Source: Crocinitomix catalasitica ATCC 23190 (GTDB taxonomy: Bacteria > Bacteroidota > Bacteroidia > Flavobacteriales_D > Crocinitomicaceae). Taken from it: a stretch of DNA of 64,000 bases. The first letter of the stretch is position 1. Each line of letters begins with the position of its first letter. The stretch is taken from the NCBI RefSeq assembly GCF_000621625.1, contig NZ_JHXV01000024.1, positions 1 through 64,000 on the forward strand, written 5' to 3'. Positions 25,570 to 35,384 of this stretch are shown piece by piece. A program made the translations under genes and the position numbers. The notes under the pieces were generated by a model that ran no database searches, was not told the DNA's origin, and saw nothing but the letters and a program-made list of their open reading frames with translations.

Positions 25570-26856
25570 CTATATATCTGCAATGATTTCAATAAGGTCG
25601 TCTTTGTCTGTGATTTTTGTAGAAAGTTCCTCCATTTTAAATTTATGGTTGGACTTATTATAGACTTTTGAAATGTTCTCCTTACAAACGGCAACTTCGT
25701 TATCAGGCAGTATAGCCAAAATTTTAGGGTCAGCTTTCCGGTCAAGGTTAAATTTTTTCCAGTCACTGTATGGGAAGTTAATCACCACGTTTTCTTTTTC
25801 ATAAATCACTACGACCATTGATTTTTCTTTTAAGTGGTTTTTATTACCAAAATCAAAGTCAGCAATCATTTCAATAGGTTCTTCCATTTGATGAATATAA
25901 TCGAAGTTATAAAGGCCAAAACCAGAAATGGCCACCTCTCTTACATAGGGTTTTTGATTAAAATCTTGTTTCTTCGCGTATGCAACCTTGGCTTGTTTGA
26001 AATTTGTCATGGCCAAATCGAAATTGGCGCCCTCTAAAATTGCTTTAACCTGTGTTGTAAAGGATGTATTTGTGTTTTTGAGGGTAAGATAGTATTCGTA
26101 GGCTTTTTCATTCGTAGGCACCAAATCAAAAGATGTCCATTTATTATTCATTACCTTTTTATTTTTTCTTGGATCTAAACTATCATGCGAGCCAGTATAT
26201 TCCCATACTACTGCATCAAACCCGTTGAGTTCATCATAGTCTGACAGTTCAAAATTAATGTCTAAAATAAACGAGTCACCCGATGATTTTTCTGGCTTTA
26301 AAGGAATTGTTTTTTTATCGAATTTTGTATTGTTTACAACTGGAGCACTAGGTGCTAGGTAAGACCATTCTCCAGATTTTTCATTAATTTGATAAAAATT
26401 CATTGGAATATCGCCAATATCAGAAGCTAAATTCATGTCAATCGACTTGTCTTTAGCTAAACTCACCACTTCTCCATTTTGATTCGCTTTTAAATCGAAC
26501 ATGCCAGCAGATTGAAAAGTGAAATTCGAACCTAGCGTATCATATTTCATTGGAATTCCAGAACTAATTATGTCATCTAACGAATGAAATTGTACAAATT
26601 TGACATCAACATTCCCTTTAATTAGAACGCCATTTTTATCAACCATTGCATTCGCTGGAATGGTAAAATTCGATCCGTTTGCTGCTGTAAGGTGATTGAT
26701 TTTAGAAGGATCGATCGTGAATATAGTATCGTTATGAAAGTCTCCACTAAATGGAGGTTGGATACTAGAAATTATATTGTCTAATTGGTTTTGGCTATTG
26801 TCACAGCTATTAAAAAAGAACAATGTACAAGCACAATAAATGATTAATTGTTTCAT
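25570..26856 (-). CDS. Lipoprotein with ZU5-like domain
   Basis: A 428-residue lipoprotein (lipobox FFNSC, Cys18). After a spacer it carries a beta-sandwich with NGSNFTIPANAM (60-71), SGIPMKYD (99-106), NFTFQSAGMF (111-120) and NFYQINEKSGEW (153-164). This 'IPxNA..D.NG....G.V' pattern resembles ZU5 domains, but that is inference. A second block has SGFGLYNFD (311-319). Both blocks reappear in the same order in the LRR protein at 17389-19956, which has LRRs in front. Its gene is followed after one base by the giant WG-repeat gene. It may anchor that partner to the envelope. Confidence 0.75.
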   Translation of the reverse strand: MKQLIIYCACTLFFFNSCDNSQNQLDNIISSIQPPFSGDFHNDTIFTIDPSKINHLTAANGSNFTIPANAMVDKNGVLIKGNVDVKFVQFHSLDDIISSGIPMKYDTLGSNFTFQSAGMFDLKANQNGEVVSLAKDKSIDMNLASDIGDIPMNFYQINEKSGEWSYLAPSAPVVNNTKFDKKTIPLKPEKSSGDSFILDINFELSDYDELNGFDAVVWEYTGSHDSLDPRKNKKVMNNKWTSFDLVPTNEKAYEYYLTLKNTNTSFTTQVKAILEGANFDLAMTNFKQAKVAYAKKQDFNQKPYVREVAISGFGLYNFDYIHQMEEPIEMIADFDFGNKNHLKEKSMVVVIYEKENVVINFPYSDWKKFNLDRKADPKILAILPDNEVAVCKENISKVYNKSNHKFKMEELSTKITDKDDLIEIIADI

Positions 26857-27075
26857 GGTTAGGTTTTAAGGGATTCGAATTGTATAATGCGAATGCTAAC
26901 TAAAAGTAACAATAGAAAGTTAGATATTATAGTATTCAACGAATTAAAGCGGTTGAATTAATACTTTTTAGGAAAATGTAACTTTATTTGGGTTGGTTCT
27001 TTAGTACAGCTACTACGGAGCGATTTTCTGTATCTTGATTTAATAATGAATGAGGTGCTGGTTTGTTCTTTTTGA

Positions 27076-28116
27076 TTATTTATAATGCTCCTTATAATAA
27101 TCTTGATATGCTCCAGAAGTGATATCATTCACCCAATCCTCATTATTTAAATACCAATCAACTGTTTTTTCAAGACCTTCTTCAAATTGAATTGAAGGTT
27201 CCCAATTTAATTCGTTTTTGATTTTATTGGCATCAATAGCATATCGGGCATCATGGCCAGCTCTATCTTTGACATACGTAATTAATCTGGCTGAAGACCC
27301 TGCTGCACGGTCTAGTTTTTTATCTAGGATACTACAAAGTAATTGCACCAAATCGATATTGGTCCACTCATTCCAGCCTCCAATATTGTAGGTCTCACCA
27401 GTTTTACCGGTGTGAAAAACAGTGTCAATCGCTTTTGCATGATCCTCCACCCATAACCAATCACGTACATTTTCACCTGTCCCATAAATGGGCAATGGTT
27501 TATTGTGAACGATATTGTTAATCATTAAAGGGATTAACTTTTCTGGGAATTGGTGAGATCCGTAATTGTTCGAACAATTCGATATTTTTAAGTTCATGCC
27601 ATAAGTATGTGCATAAGCACGAGCAATATGATCAGAACTTGCTTTAGACGCTGAATAAGGACTTCTAGGATCGTAAGCAGTCTCTTCTGTAAAGAAACCT
27701 TCTTTTCCTAATGATCCGTATACCTCGTCCGTTGAAATATGGTAAAAAATATGGTCATCACTTTGCCAATTCGTACGTGCTACTTCTAATAAATTAGCGG
27801 TGCCAATAATATTTGTATTGATAAATTCCATTGGACCAGAAATGGAACGATCGACATGTGATTCTGCTGCCAAATGAATGACATCAGTGATTTTATGCTC
27901 AGTAAAAAGTGTTTGTAAAAAGGTGATATCGTTGATATCACCTTTTACAAATTTATAATTAGATTGATCTTGAATGTCAACTATATTTTCCAGATTTCCT
28001 GCGTAGGTTAATTTATCAAGGTTGATAATATTATAGTTTGGATATTTGTTGACGAATAAACGTACAACATGCGACCCAATAAACCCTGCACCTCCAGTAA
28101 TTAAAATAGTTTTCAT
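27076..28116 (-). CDS. rfbB: dTDP-glucose 4,6-dehydratase
   Basis: A 346-residue extended SDR enzyme converting dTDP-glucose to dTDP-4-keto-6-deoxyglucose. It shows the Rossmann motif GGAGFIGS (8-15), the catalytic HISTDEVYG (TDE at 129-131) and YSASK (Y154, K158), plus the C-terminal substrate motif DRAGHDARYAID. It is the last gene of the leftward nucleotide-sugar operon, ten bases after the dehydrogenase gene. RfbA, RfbC and RfbD are not in the window, so either they lie elsewhere or the keto sugar goes to an aminotransferase. Catalytic residues are complete. Confidence 0.92.
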   Translation of the reverse strand: MKTILITGGAGFIGSHVVRLFVNKYPNYNIINLDKLTYAGNLENIVDIQDQSNYKFVKGDINDITFLQTLFTEHKITDVIHLAAESHVDRSISGPMEFINTNIIGTANLLEVARTNWQSDDHIFYHISTDEVYGSLGKEGFFTEETAYDPRSPYSASKASSDHIARAYAHTYGMNLKISNCSNNYGSHQFPEKLIPLMINNIVHNKPLPIYGTGENVRDWLWVEDHAKAIDTVFHTGKTGETYNIGGWNEWTNIDLVQLLCSILDKKLDRAAGSSARLITYVKDRAGHDARYAIDANKIKNELNWEPSIQFEEGLEKTVDWYLNNEDWVNDITSGAYQDYYKEHYK

Positions 28117-28126
28117 TCAATAAATA

Positions 28127-29431
28127 TTAAAGACTCCAATAGTCGATATTAGAAATTTTTCCTTTGTAGATTCCTTTTAAATCAACGACAATTCCGTGGT
28201 CTCCTTTTAGCATATTACTAAAGTCAGCCTCAGAGAAAGTTGTATATTCTTTATGATTAACAGCTACAATAACAGCATCGTAATCATTCGTTGCTTTTTC
28301 AGCCAATCTAAATCCGTATTCAGCAAATAATTCCTCAGAATCGGCATGCGGATCGATTACATCAACCTTGCAAGCAAACGATTCTAATTCATTAATTACA
28401 TCAATTATTTTAGAGTTTCTGATATCACTTACATCCTCTTTAAAAGTTGCTCCTAAAATCAATACTTTAGATTCCATAGGATTCTTCCCATGACCGATCA
28501 TTTTCTTCACGGTTTGTTTTCCAACATAGAATCCCATTGAATCGTTCACATAACGTCCAGAATTGATGATTTTAGCGTGGTAACCAACTTGTTTCGCCTT
28601 ATGCGTTAAGTAATACGGGTCAACACCGATACAGTGTCCACCAACCAAACCTGGTCTGAAATTTAAGAAATTCCATTTCGTTCCAGCCGCTTCCAAAACA
28701 TCATAAGTATTGATGCCAAGTCGACCAAAAATGATTGACAATTCATTGATTAAGGCAATGTTTACATCACGTTGTGTGTTTTCAATAATTTTAGCTGCTT
28801 CAGCAACTTTAATTGATGCTGCGCGATGAACACCTGCAGTTACTACTAATTCGTAAGTTTTAGCAATATGCTCAGCAGAATCAGGATCACAACCAGAAGA
28901 TACCTTAACAATAGAAGCTAAAGTATTTACTTTATCACCTGGATTAATTCTTTCAGGGGAATAACCAACTTTAAAATCATCTCTAAATTTTAATCCAGAA
29001 ACTTCCTCTAAAACAGGAATACAATCCTCTTCAGTACATCCAGGATATACAGTTGATTCGTAAACTACATAATCACCTTTTTTAATTGCTAAACCAACAG
29101 TTTTACTTGCGCCAAGTAATGGCTTAAGGTCTGGTAATTTGCTAGAATCAATAGGAGTAGGGACAGCTACGATAAAAAATGTTGCTTCCTTTAATTTATC
29201 AATAGATGCAGTAAATTCGATATCAGTTCCTTCAAAATCAGAAGCAACTAATTCACTACTTGGATCAATATTATTTTGCATCATTTCGATGCGCTTTTCA
29301 TTGATGTCAAATCCAATTACTTTAATTTGTTTTGCAAATTCTAAAGCGATCGGTAATCCAACATAACCAAGACCAATTACGGCTAATTTTGTTTCTTTAT
29401 TAACGAGTTTTTCGTATATATTTTGACTCAT
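28127..29431 (-). CDS. UDP-N-acetylhexosamine dehydrogenase (WbpA/WbpO/TviB type)
   Basis: A 434-residue four-electron nucleotide-sugar dehydrogenase that oxidises C6 to a carboxylate. It has the NAD motif GLGYVGLP (20-27), PTPID (91-95), ESTVYPGCTEEDC (125-137), GYSPERINPGDK (156-167), K214 and the catalytic Cys267 in VGGHCIGVDP. The 'YESTVYPG.TEE' and 'SPERINPGDK' wording fits the UDP-HexNAc branch (WbpA, WbpO, TviB) rather than UDP-glucose dehydrogenase, which is a separate gene at 32079. Next to wbpB, wbpD and wbpE homologues it most likely makes UDP-GlcNAcA. I leave the symbol open because WbpO/TviB-like wording would also allow UDP-GalNAc as substrate. Confidence 0.9.
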   Translation of the reverse strand: MSQNIYEKLVNKETKLAVIGLGYVGLPIALEFAKQIKVIGFDINEKRIEMMQNNIDPSSELVASDFEGTDIEFTASIDKLKEATFFIVAVPTPIDSSKLPDLKPLLGASKTVGLAIKKGDYVVYESTVYPGCTEEDCIPVLEEVSGLKFRDDFKVGYSPERINPGDKVNTLASIVKVSSGCDPDSAEHIAKTYELVVTAGVHRAASIKVAEAAKIIENTQRDVNIALINELSIIFGRLGINTYDVLEAAGTKWNFLNFRPGLVGGHCIGVDPYYLTHKAKQVGYHAKIINSGRYVNDSMGFYVGKQTVKKMIGHGKNPMESKVLILGATFKEDVSDIRNSKIIDVINELESFACKVDVIDPHADSEELFAEYGFRLAEKATNDYDAVIVAVNHKEYTTFSEADFSNMLKGDHGIVVDLKGIYKGKISNIDYWSL

Positions 29432-29442
29432 CTTTCCTACTT

Positions 29443-30483
29443 TTATTTTGTGTTTTGTTTATCGCGTACTGCGTAAATTCTTTCAATTATTTCAACAACT
29501 TTTAGTCCTTCCAATGCATTTGTTGTTGGTTTTTTTCTCATTTTTAATGAGTCAACAACATTTTCAATGATGTAGTGATGATTTGCAGCAGACCCTTTAT
29601 AGGTACCGTAATCATTCGCTGGGTTAGAAGGTGCTAATTCAGGCATTTTATAACCCTCGATATTACAAACATCAATTTCATTCATATACTGTCCACCTAT
29701 CTTCACACTACCTTTTGTTCCGATAATAGTCATTGAGCTTTCTAAATTCGAATCCCATACTGCAGTAGAGTAGTTTAAACTTCCCATTCCACCTTTGATG
29801 AAGTCAAAATTAACAAAACCTGAATCTTCAAAATCGGTTGAATCTTTATGTGTAAAGTCAGCAAATCGACCTTGAATGTTTTCAATGTCACCAAATAGCC
29901 AATACATGATATCTATAAAGTGAGAGAATTGTGTGAACAAAGTTCCTCCATCTAAATGAGCAGTGCCTTTCCAGCCTCCTTTTTTATAATAACGATCATC
30001 TCTATTCCAGTAACAATTCAATTGTACCATTAAGATATCGCCCAATAAGTTTCTTTCCACAACATCTTTAATCCACTCTGAAGGAGGAGAATAACGGTTT
30101 TGCATAACACAAAACACTTGTTTAGAATGTTGTAAAGCTGTATAAATAACACTTTCACAAGCATCTTTTCTCAATCCCATTGGTTTTTCACAAACAACGT
30201 GATGATCTGCAGCCAAAGCCGCTTTTGCTTGGTCAGAATGTGCGCCATTAGGACTACAAATGTTTACCACATCATAGTCTAAACCGCTAGCTAAAAGTTC
30301 TTCAATCGAATTAAAAAATGGAATATCTTTAAATTCATCCAAACCTAATTCATTCGGGTCTTTAATATCTACTAATGCAATTAATTCAGATTCATCATTT
30401 CTATGAATCATCGTTGCGTGTCGTTTGCCGATATGGCCACAACCAACAACAGCAAATTTTACTTTTTGATCTTCTTTGATCAT
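29443..30483 (-). CDS. wbpB: WbpB-like UDP-HexNAc-uronate 3-dehydrogenase
   Basis: A 346-residue Gfo/Idh/MocA oxidoreductase with the NAD motif [11 protein letters not shown] (12-22) and EKP (99-101, lysine catalytic). The H-x-x-D of [13 protein letters not shown] falls where the family places its active-site histidine. In the WbpA-B-E-D-I pathway this enzyme oxidises UDP-GlcNAcA at C3, recycling NAD with 2-oxoglutarate. The neighbours are the acyltransferase (four-base overlap) and the dehydrogenase (12 bases downstream), and the transaminase belongs to the same operon, so the pathway assignment rests on both sequence and context. Confidence 0.87.
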   Translation of the reverse strand: MIKEDQKVKFAVVGCGHIGKRHATMIHRNDESELIALVDIKDPNELGLDEFKDIPFFNSIEELLASGLDYDVVNICSPNGAHSDQAKAALAADHHVVCEKPMGLRKDACESVIYTALQHSKQVFCVMQNRYSPPSEWIKDVVERNLLGDILMVQLNCYWNRDDRYYKKGGWKGTAHLDGGTLFTQFSHFIDIMYWLFGDIENIQGRFADFTHKDSTDFEDSGFVNFDFIKGGMGSLNYSTAVWDSNLESSMTIIGTKGSVKIGGQYMNEIDVCNIEGYKMPELAPSNPANDYGTYKGSAANHHYIIENVVDSLKMRKKPTTNALEGLKVVEIIERIYAVRDKQNTK

Positions 30484-31055
30484 ATTATTCGAGTTACTTT
30501 ATTATTGTCTAATTTATACTTTTCGCCACTTGTTGGACAAGTCGCTTCGTTTTGCGCATTAAATTCTAGTTTTTCACCAAAAGTGCTCATCCAACCGATT
30601 TGTTTTGCTGGATTCCCAACCAATAATGCATAAGCTGGAACTTCTTTTGTTACGACTGCGCCTGCACCAATAAATGCATATTCACCAATCGGGTTTCCGC
30701 AAACAATTGTAGCATTGGCACCAATTGATGCGCCTTTTTTCACAACTGTCTTAAGGTATTCATTTTTTCTATTGACGGCAGATCTTGGATTGATAACATT
30801 TGTAAAAACCATTGAAGGTCCTAGAAATACATCATCTTCACAGATAACACCAGTATAAATAGAAACATTATTCTGAACCTTTACGTTGTTTCCTAGAACA
30901 ACATCCGGAGATATCACAACATTCTGTCCGATATTACAATTCTCACCTAATACACAGTTCGGCATGATGTGCGAAAAATGCCAAATTTTAGTTCCATCAC
31001 CAATTTTACAAGGTTGATCGATTACTGCTGTTTCATGTGCAAAATAGTCTGCCAT
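30480..31055 (-). CDS. wbpD: WbpD-like sugar 3-N-acetyltransferase
   Basis: A 191-residue left-handed beta-helix enzyme. Hexapeptide repeats run from about 12 to 150 ([44 protein letters not shown]). WbpD family hallmarks are the HFSHI histidine and the [10 protein letters not shown] segment (about 83-92). It acetylates the 3-amino group of UDP-2-acetamido-3-amino-glucuronate using acetyl-CoA. The C-terminal tail ([11 protein letters not shown]) is a short extension after the coil. It overlaps wbpB by four bases, showing tight coupling. Confidence 0.88.
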   Translation of the reverse strand: MADYFAHETAVIDQPCKIGDGTKIWHFSHIMPNCVLGENCNIGQNVVISPDVVLGNNVKVQNNVSIYTGVICEDDVFLGPSMVFTNVINPRSAVNRKNEYLKTVVKKGASIGANATIVCGNPIGEYAFIGAGAVVTKEVPAYALLVGNPAKQIGWMSTFGEKLEFNAQNEATCPTSGEKYKLDNNKVTRII

Positions 31056-31080
31056 TTAATTCTATTTGAGTCGAATAAGA

Positions 31081-32076
31081 TTACTTAATAATGAACTTGT
31101 CAAAATTAATATGATCCTTTTCGTTAAGTTCTTCTGTTGTTAAGCCTTTAAAATAAGCATAAGTTCTTTTTAAACCTTCCGCTCTATCAATTTTCGGTTC
31201 CCAATTTAATAAAGTTCTAGCTTTTGTAATATCTGGCTGTCTTTGCTTAGGATCATCAACTGGTAAATCTTTATAAATAACTTTCTGATCAGTTCCTGTC
31301 AACTTAATAATTTCTTCAGCGAAATCACCGATAGAAATTTCGTTTGGATTACCAATATTAATAGGCATTGAAATGTCACTATGTAAAAGACGATAAATTC
31401 CTTCAACCAAATCATCTACATAGCAGAACGATCGCGTTTGAGAACCATCACCAAAAATTGTTAAATCCTCTCCACGTAATGCTTGTCCAATAAATGCAGG
31501 TAAAACACGCCCGTCATTTAGTCGCATTCTCGGTCCATAAGTATTAAAAATTCGAACGATTCGCGTTTCTACTTGGTGGAATGTATGATAGGCCATTGTA
31601 ATCGCCTCTTGGAAACGTTTAGCTTCGTCATATACACCTCTTGGTCCAATAGGATTAACATGCCCCCAATATTCTTCGGTCTGTGGATGAACTTGAGGGT
31701 CTCCATAAACTTCAGATGTTGAAGCAATCATCAATCTTGCATTCTTAGCTTTTGCTAAACCTAAACAATTATGAATACCTAAAGAACCAACTTTTAAAGT
31801 TTGGATAGGAATTTTAAGATAATCAATTGGGCTTGCAGGCGAAGCAAAATGAAGGATATAATCTAATTGACCAGGAATATGAATAAACTTACTCACATCA
31901 TGATTATAGAATTCGAAATTCTTCAACTTAAATAAGTGTTCAATATTCTTTAACCTTCCGGTTATTAAATTGTCCATACCAATTACATGGTAGCCTTCTT
32001 TAATAAAACGATCACAAAGGTGAGAACCTAAAAATCCAGCAGCCCCAGTGATTAATATTGTTTTAGTTGTATCCAT
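31081..32076 (-). CDS. uxs: UDP-glucuronate decarboxylase (UDP-xylose synthase)
   Basis: A 331-residue SDR enzyme that decarboxylates UDP-glucuronic acid to UDP-xylose. Motifs are GAAGFLG (11-17), the UXS-typical [11 protein letters not shown] (76-86), STSEVYGDP (119-127), the catalytic YDEAK (Y149, K153), and [11 protein letters not shown]. The TSE triad and 'SPASP' separate it from UDP-glucose epimerases. It starts two bases after the UDP-glucose dehydrogenase gene, so substrate supply and use are coupled. Confidence 0.92.
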   Translation of the reverse strand: MDTTKTILITGAAGFLGSHLCDRFIKEGYHVIGMDNLITGRLKNIEHLFKLKNFEFYNHDVSKFIHIPGQLDYILHFASPASPIDYLKIPIQTLKVGSLGIHNCLGLAKAKNARLMIASTSEVYGDPQVHPQTEEYWGHVNPIGPRGVYDEAKRFQEAITMAYHTFHQVETRIVRIFNTYGPRMRLNDGRVLPAFIGQALRGEDLTIFGDGSQTRSFCYVDDLVEGIYRLLHSDISMPINIGNPNEISIGDFAEEIIKLTGTDQKVIYKDLPVDDPKQRQPDITKARTLLNWEPKIDRAEGLKRTYAYFKGLTTEELNEKDHINFDKFIIK

Positions 32077-32078
32077 TT

Positions 32079-33392
32079 TTAAGCTAAAATTGTTTCTCTA
32101 CCAATACTTTCATAATAAAAACCTTTGCCTTTCATTTCTTTAAGGTCGAAAAGGTTTCTACCATCAAATATTTTAGGGGCATTTAATTTCTCTTTAATTT
32201 TATTGAAATCAGGATTTCTAAATGCGTTCCATTCGGTAGCGATTAACAAAGCGTCTTTATTATCTAAAGCATCGTATTGGTTTTCTACGAATTCAATTTT
32301 ATTGTCGTAAATTCCTTTTACATTCTCCATTGCTTCAGGGTCAAACGCCGTGACAGTTGCTCCTGCAGCTAATAAAGCATCAATAATGAACAATGCAGGT
32401 GCTTCTCTAATGTCATCTGTATCTGGTTTAAAAGCCAATCCCCATAATGCAAAAGATTTATCTTTAAGATTACCATAATGGTTTTCTAACTTCTCGATTA
32501 ATCTTAATTTTTGCTGGTTATTCACTTTAAGTACAGCATCTATAATTTGAAATTTATAATCAACTTCATTTCCAGATTTTACTAAGGCTTGAACATCCTT
32601 AGGGAAACAACTTCCTCCATATCCAATTCCAGGGAATAAAAATCGTTTACCAATTCGTGTATCAGAACCAATTCCAATTCGAACGGCATCAACGTCGGCA
32701 CCAACCTTTTCACAGAAATTTGCAATTTCATTCATGAAAGTAATCTTTGTTGCCAAAAATGCATTCGCTGCATACTTTGTTAATTCCGCCGATTTTTCAT
32801 CCATAAATAAAATAGGATTCCCTTGGCGAACAAAAGGTTTGTACAATTCCGTAAGCACTGCTCTTGCTTTATCTGAGTTTGTTCCAATAACAACTCTATC
32901 TGGTTTCATAAAATCATCGACAGCAAAACCTTCTCTTAAGAATTCAGGGTTTGACACAATATCAAAATCAACTGTTGCATTCGCAGCAACAGCAGCATGA
33001 ACCTTATCAGCTGTTCCAACAGGTACAGTAGATTTGTCGATGATAACTTTATAATCAGTAATTAATTTACCCAATTGATCAGCAACGCTTAAAACATAGC
33101 TTAAATCAGCAGAACCATCCTCACCTGGAGGAGTAGGAAGTGCCAAGAAAATAATTTCGGCATCTTTAATTGAAGCAGCTAAATCTGTGCTAAATGTAAG
33201 TCTACCTTGTTTTATATTTCGTTCAAATAAAACGTCTAAATGTGGTTCGTAAATTGGAACAACACCAGATTTCATTTTATTTACTTTAGCCTCGTCAATG
33301 TCGACACAGATCACTTGGTTGCCATTTTCCGCGAAACAAGTTCCTGTTACTAATCCAACATAACCAGAGCCAATTACTGCAATATTTTTCAT
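32079..33392 (-). CDS. ugd: UDP-glucose 6-dehydrogenase
   Basis: A 437-residue enzyme converting UDP-glucose to UDP-glucuronate. It shows [18 protein letters not shown] (8-25), [16 protein letters not shown] (85-100), [20 protein letters not shown]206 and the catalytic Cys262 in [10 protein letters not shown]. The wording is that of true Ugd/TuaD enzymes, in contrast to the HexNAc dehydrogenase at 28127. Its product feeds the adjacent UDP-xylose synthase and may be used directly in glycan assembly. It lies ten bases downstream of the aminotransferase gene. Confidence 0.92.
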   Translation of the reverse strand: MKNIAVIGSGYVGLVTGTCFAENGNQVICVDIDEAKVNKMKSGVVPIYEPHLDVLFERNIKQGRLTFSTDLAASIKDAEIIFLALPTPPGEDGSADLSYVLSVADQLGKLITDYKVIIDKSTVPVGTADKVHAAVAANATVDFDIVSNPEFLREGFAVDDFMKPDRVVIGTNSDKARAVLTELYKPFVRQGNPILFMDEKSAELTKYAANAFLATKITFMNEIANFCEKVGADVDAVRIGIGSDTRIGKRFLFPGIGYGGSCFPKDVQALVKSGNEVDYKFQIIDAVLKVNNQQKLRLIEKLENHYGNLKDKSFALWGLAFKPDTDDIREAPALFIIDALLAAGATVTAFDPEAMENVKGIYDNKIEFVENQYDALDNKDALLIATEWNAFRNPDFNKIKEKLNAPKIFDGRNLFDLKEMKGKGFYYESIGRETILA

Positions 33393-33401
33393 TTAATTAA
33401 T

Positions 33402-34538
33402 TTATTTCGAATTTTTAATATAGTCTACTAAATTGCTGCAAATATAATTCAATTGTTCTGAATCTAACTCTGTATGCATTGGTAATGAGATTACTGATTC
33501 ACAAAGTTCGTTTGTGATCGCAAAATCTTCATGTTTAAAGTTATCTGCGCCATATGCTTCTTGCGTATGCAGGGGCATTGGATAATAGATCATTGCAGGA
33601 ATGCCTTTTTCTTGCATATAAGTTTGCAATTTAAATTGGTCAAGTCCTTTAATTTTTAAAGTATACTGGTGAAAAACATGTGTGCTGTTATCCGCAATTA
33701 CAGGTGTTTCAATTTCTGCGATATTCTTAAAATAATCGTTGTAAAATTGAGCTGCTGTTTGTCTACTTTGAATGTAAGTATCAAGGTGTCTTAATTTAAT
33801 TCTTAAAACCGCGGCCTGCACAGAATCTAATCTAGAATTCACTCCTAAACGATCATAATAATAACGTTTACCCATTCCATGATTCACAATTGAGCGAATA
33901 ATCGCTGCTAATTTATCATCATTTGTGTATAAAGCACCACCGTCACCATAACAACCTAAGTTTTTTGATGGGAAAAACGATGTTGTACCAACGTTACCAA
34001 TTGCTCCAGCGGCATGCTTTTCACCATCTTTTGTTGTATATACTGCACCAATCGCTTGAGCTGTATCTTCTACAACAAATAGATTATGTTCTTTCGCTAT
34101 TTCCATGATAGCATCCATATTGGCACATTGACCAAATAAATGCACAGGAATGATTGCTTTTGTTTTTGGTGTGATCGCTTTTTTAATTGCTTCAATTGAT
34201 ATATTGAAATCATCACGGTTAACATCAACTAGAATTGGTGTTAGGTTCAAAAGTCCAATTACTTCAACAGTTGCTGCGAAAGTAAAATCACTTGTAATTA
34301 CCTCGTCACCCGGTTTTAATCCAAGTGCCATCAAAGCAATTTGTAAAGCATCTGTTCCATTTGCACATGGAATGACATGTTTTACGTTTAAATATTGCTC
34401 AAGTTCGCTTTGGAAAGCCTTGACTTCTGGTCCATTAATGAACTGTGCCGTTTGAAAAACTTCTTGAGTAGCTGTATTTACTTCTGATTTGATCTTCTCA
34501 TATTGAGTAACCAAATCGACCATTTGGATTTGTTTCAT
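33402..34538 (-). CDS. wbpE: WbpE/PorR-like DegT-family aminotransferase
   Basis: A 378-residue PLP-dependent sugar aminotransferase. It shows ANGTDALQIAL (59-69), the cofactor aspartate D158 in VVEDTAQAIGA and the Schiff-base lysine K192 in FFPSKNLGCYGDGGA. The 'SFFPSKNLG' wording fits the WbpE/FdtB side of the DegT family. In the Wbp pathway it transfers an amino group from glutamate to C3 of the 3-keto-uronate; the Porphyromonas homologue is PorR. It is the first gene of the leftward operon, whose promoter must lie in the 96-base gap to the divergent gene at 34635. Confidence 0.88.
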   Translation of the reverse strand: MKQIQMVDLVTQYEKIKSEVNTATQEVFQTAQFINGPEVKAFQSELEQYLNVKHVIPCANGTDALQIALMALGLKPGDEVITSDFTFAATVEVIGLLNLTPILVDVNRDDFNISIEAIKKAITPKTKAIIPVHLFGQCANMDAIMEIAKEHNLFVVEDTAQAIGAVYTTKDGEKHAAGAIGNVGTTSFFPSKNLGCYGDGGALYTNDDKLAAIIRSIVNHGMGKRYYYDRLGVNSRLDSVQAAVLRIKLRHLDTYIQSRQTAAQFYNDYFKNIAEIETPVIADNSTHVFHQYTLKIKGLDQFKLQTYMQEKGIPAMIYYPMPLHTQEAYGADNFKHEDFAITNELCESVISLPMHTELDSEQLNYICSNLVDYIKNSK

Positions 34539-34599
34539 TTGTTAAATTACATTAATGAATTTCATAAACTTTGCGAATATAGCCATTTTTATCTGCTTA

Positions 34600-34633
34600 T
34601 TGTCGTTTCTTTGAGGGGCTTTATTTAGTTTTG
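34600..34633 (+). promoter_or_regulatory. Promoter abutting the start of the 34635 gene
   Basis: TAGTTTTG (34626-34633) matches TAnnTTTG exactly, with TTG at 34600-34602, 23 bases before. The -7 box ends one base before the ATG at 34635, so transcription probably starts at or after that ATG. The second ATG at 34638 may be the real, leaderless start. Confidence 0.45.
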
Positions 34634-34634
34634 T

Positions 34635-35384
34635 ATGATGAAATATTTTCTAATTTTAATTTTTTTTACCGTCAATTTTTCCTTCTCACAAGTGAATTTG
34701 AATGATGGACCAATTAATACTTTGCTTTTTGGTTTAAATTACAAGGCAAATTATACTGGTGGTGATCTTTCAAAAAAGTGGGGATTTACAAATCATTTAG
34801 GTGCAGATGTAAATTATAAATTCGAGAATAATGTCACAATTGGTCTTGATGGAGGTTTCCTTTTTGGTAAACAATTACGGTCTGATGACGCTTTTAAATA
34901 TGTCATTAATTCTTTTGGTCAAATCACATCTTTGACTGGAGATCCTGCATCCGTTTTAATATTAATGAGAGGGGCAACAGCACATTTTGATTTTGGTTAT
35001 GTTTTTAATCGTTTTGGTAACAATCCAAATTCTGGAATTTGGGTAAAAGCTGGGGGGGGATTTTTAATGCATAAAAGTCGAATTGAGAGTTTATATGACG
35101 ATGTTCCACAGTTGGAAGGAGAGTATAGAAAAGGGTATGACGAATTGACAATGGGGGTTTCAACAAAGCAATTTGTAGGGTATTTATTTCAAGCGAATCG
35201 AAGGTTGATTAAAATGTATGCTGGATTTGAATTTGTGCAAGGTTTTACGAAAAATGTAAGGTCTTATAATTTTGCTTTAGGCGGACCAGATAATTCAAGT
35301 AAATTTGATATGATGTATGGGTTTAAAGTGGGATATATTATTCCAATTTATAAGCGAACAAGAACGCAATACTATACTGATTAA
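34635..35384 (+). CDS. Outer-membrane beta-barrel protein upstream of waaA
   Basis: A 249-residue protein with a signal peptide (about 1-19, VNFSFSQ). The rest looks like a small outer-membrane barrel: alternating amphipathic strands with many Gly and aromatic residues (VTIGLDGGFLFG, GIWVKAGGGFLMH, MMYGFKVGYIIPI). I cannot name a family with certainty. It overlaps the waaA gene by one base (TAATG), so it may have an envelope or LPS-related role. The ATG at 34638 may be used instead of 34635, given the promoter position. Confidence 0.72.
   Translation: MMKYFLILIFFTVNFSFSQVNLNDGPINTLLFGLNYKANYTGGDLSKKWGFTNHLGADVNYKFENNVTIGLDGGFLFGKQLRSDDAFKYVINSFGQITSLTGDPASVLILMRGATAHFDFGYVFNRFGNNPNSGIWVKAGGGFLMHKSRIESLYDDVPQLEGEYRKGYDELTMGVSTKQFVGYLFQANRRLIKMYAGFEFVQGFTKNVRSYNFALGGPDNSSKFDMMYGFKVGYIIPIYKRTRTQYYTD

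Noticed and set aside
22221-25766. Longer version of the giant WG gene starting at 25766
   Set aside because: The extra 66 residues overlap the lipoprotein gene and precede a clean signal peptide, so the ATG at 25568 was preferred.
26931-26965. Hairpin ATTCAAC/GTTGAAT as terminator of the leftward sugar operon
   Set aside because: It has no T-run on the minus strand and lies over 100 bases beyond the rfbB stop; too weak to list.
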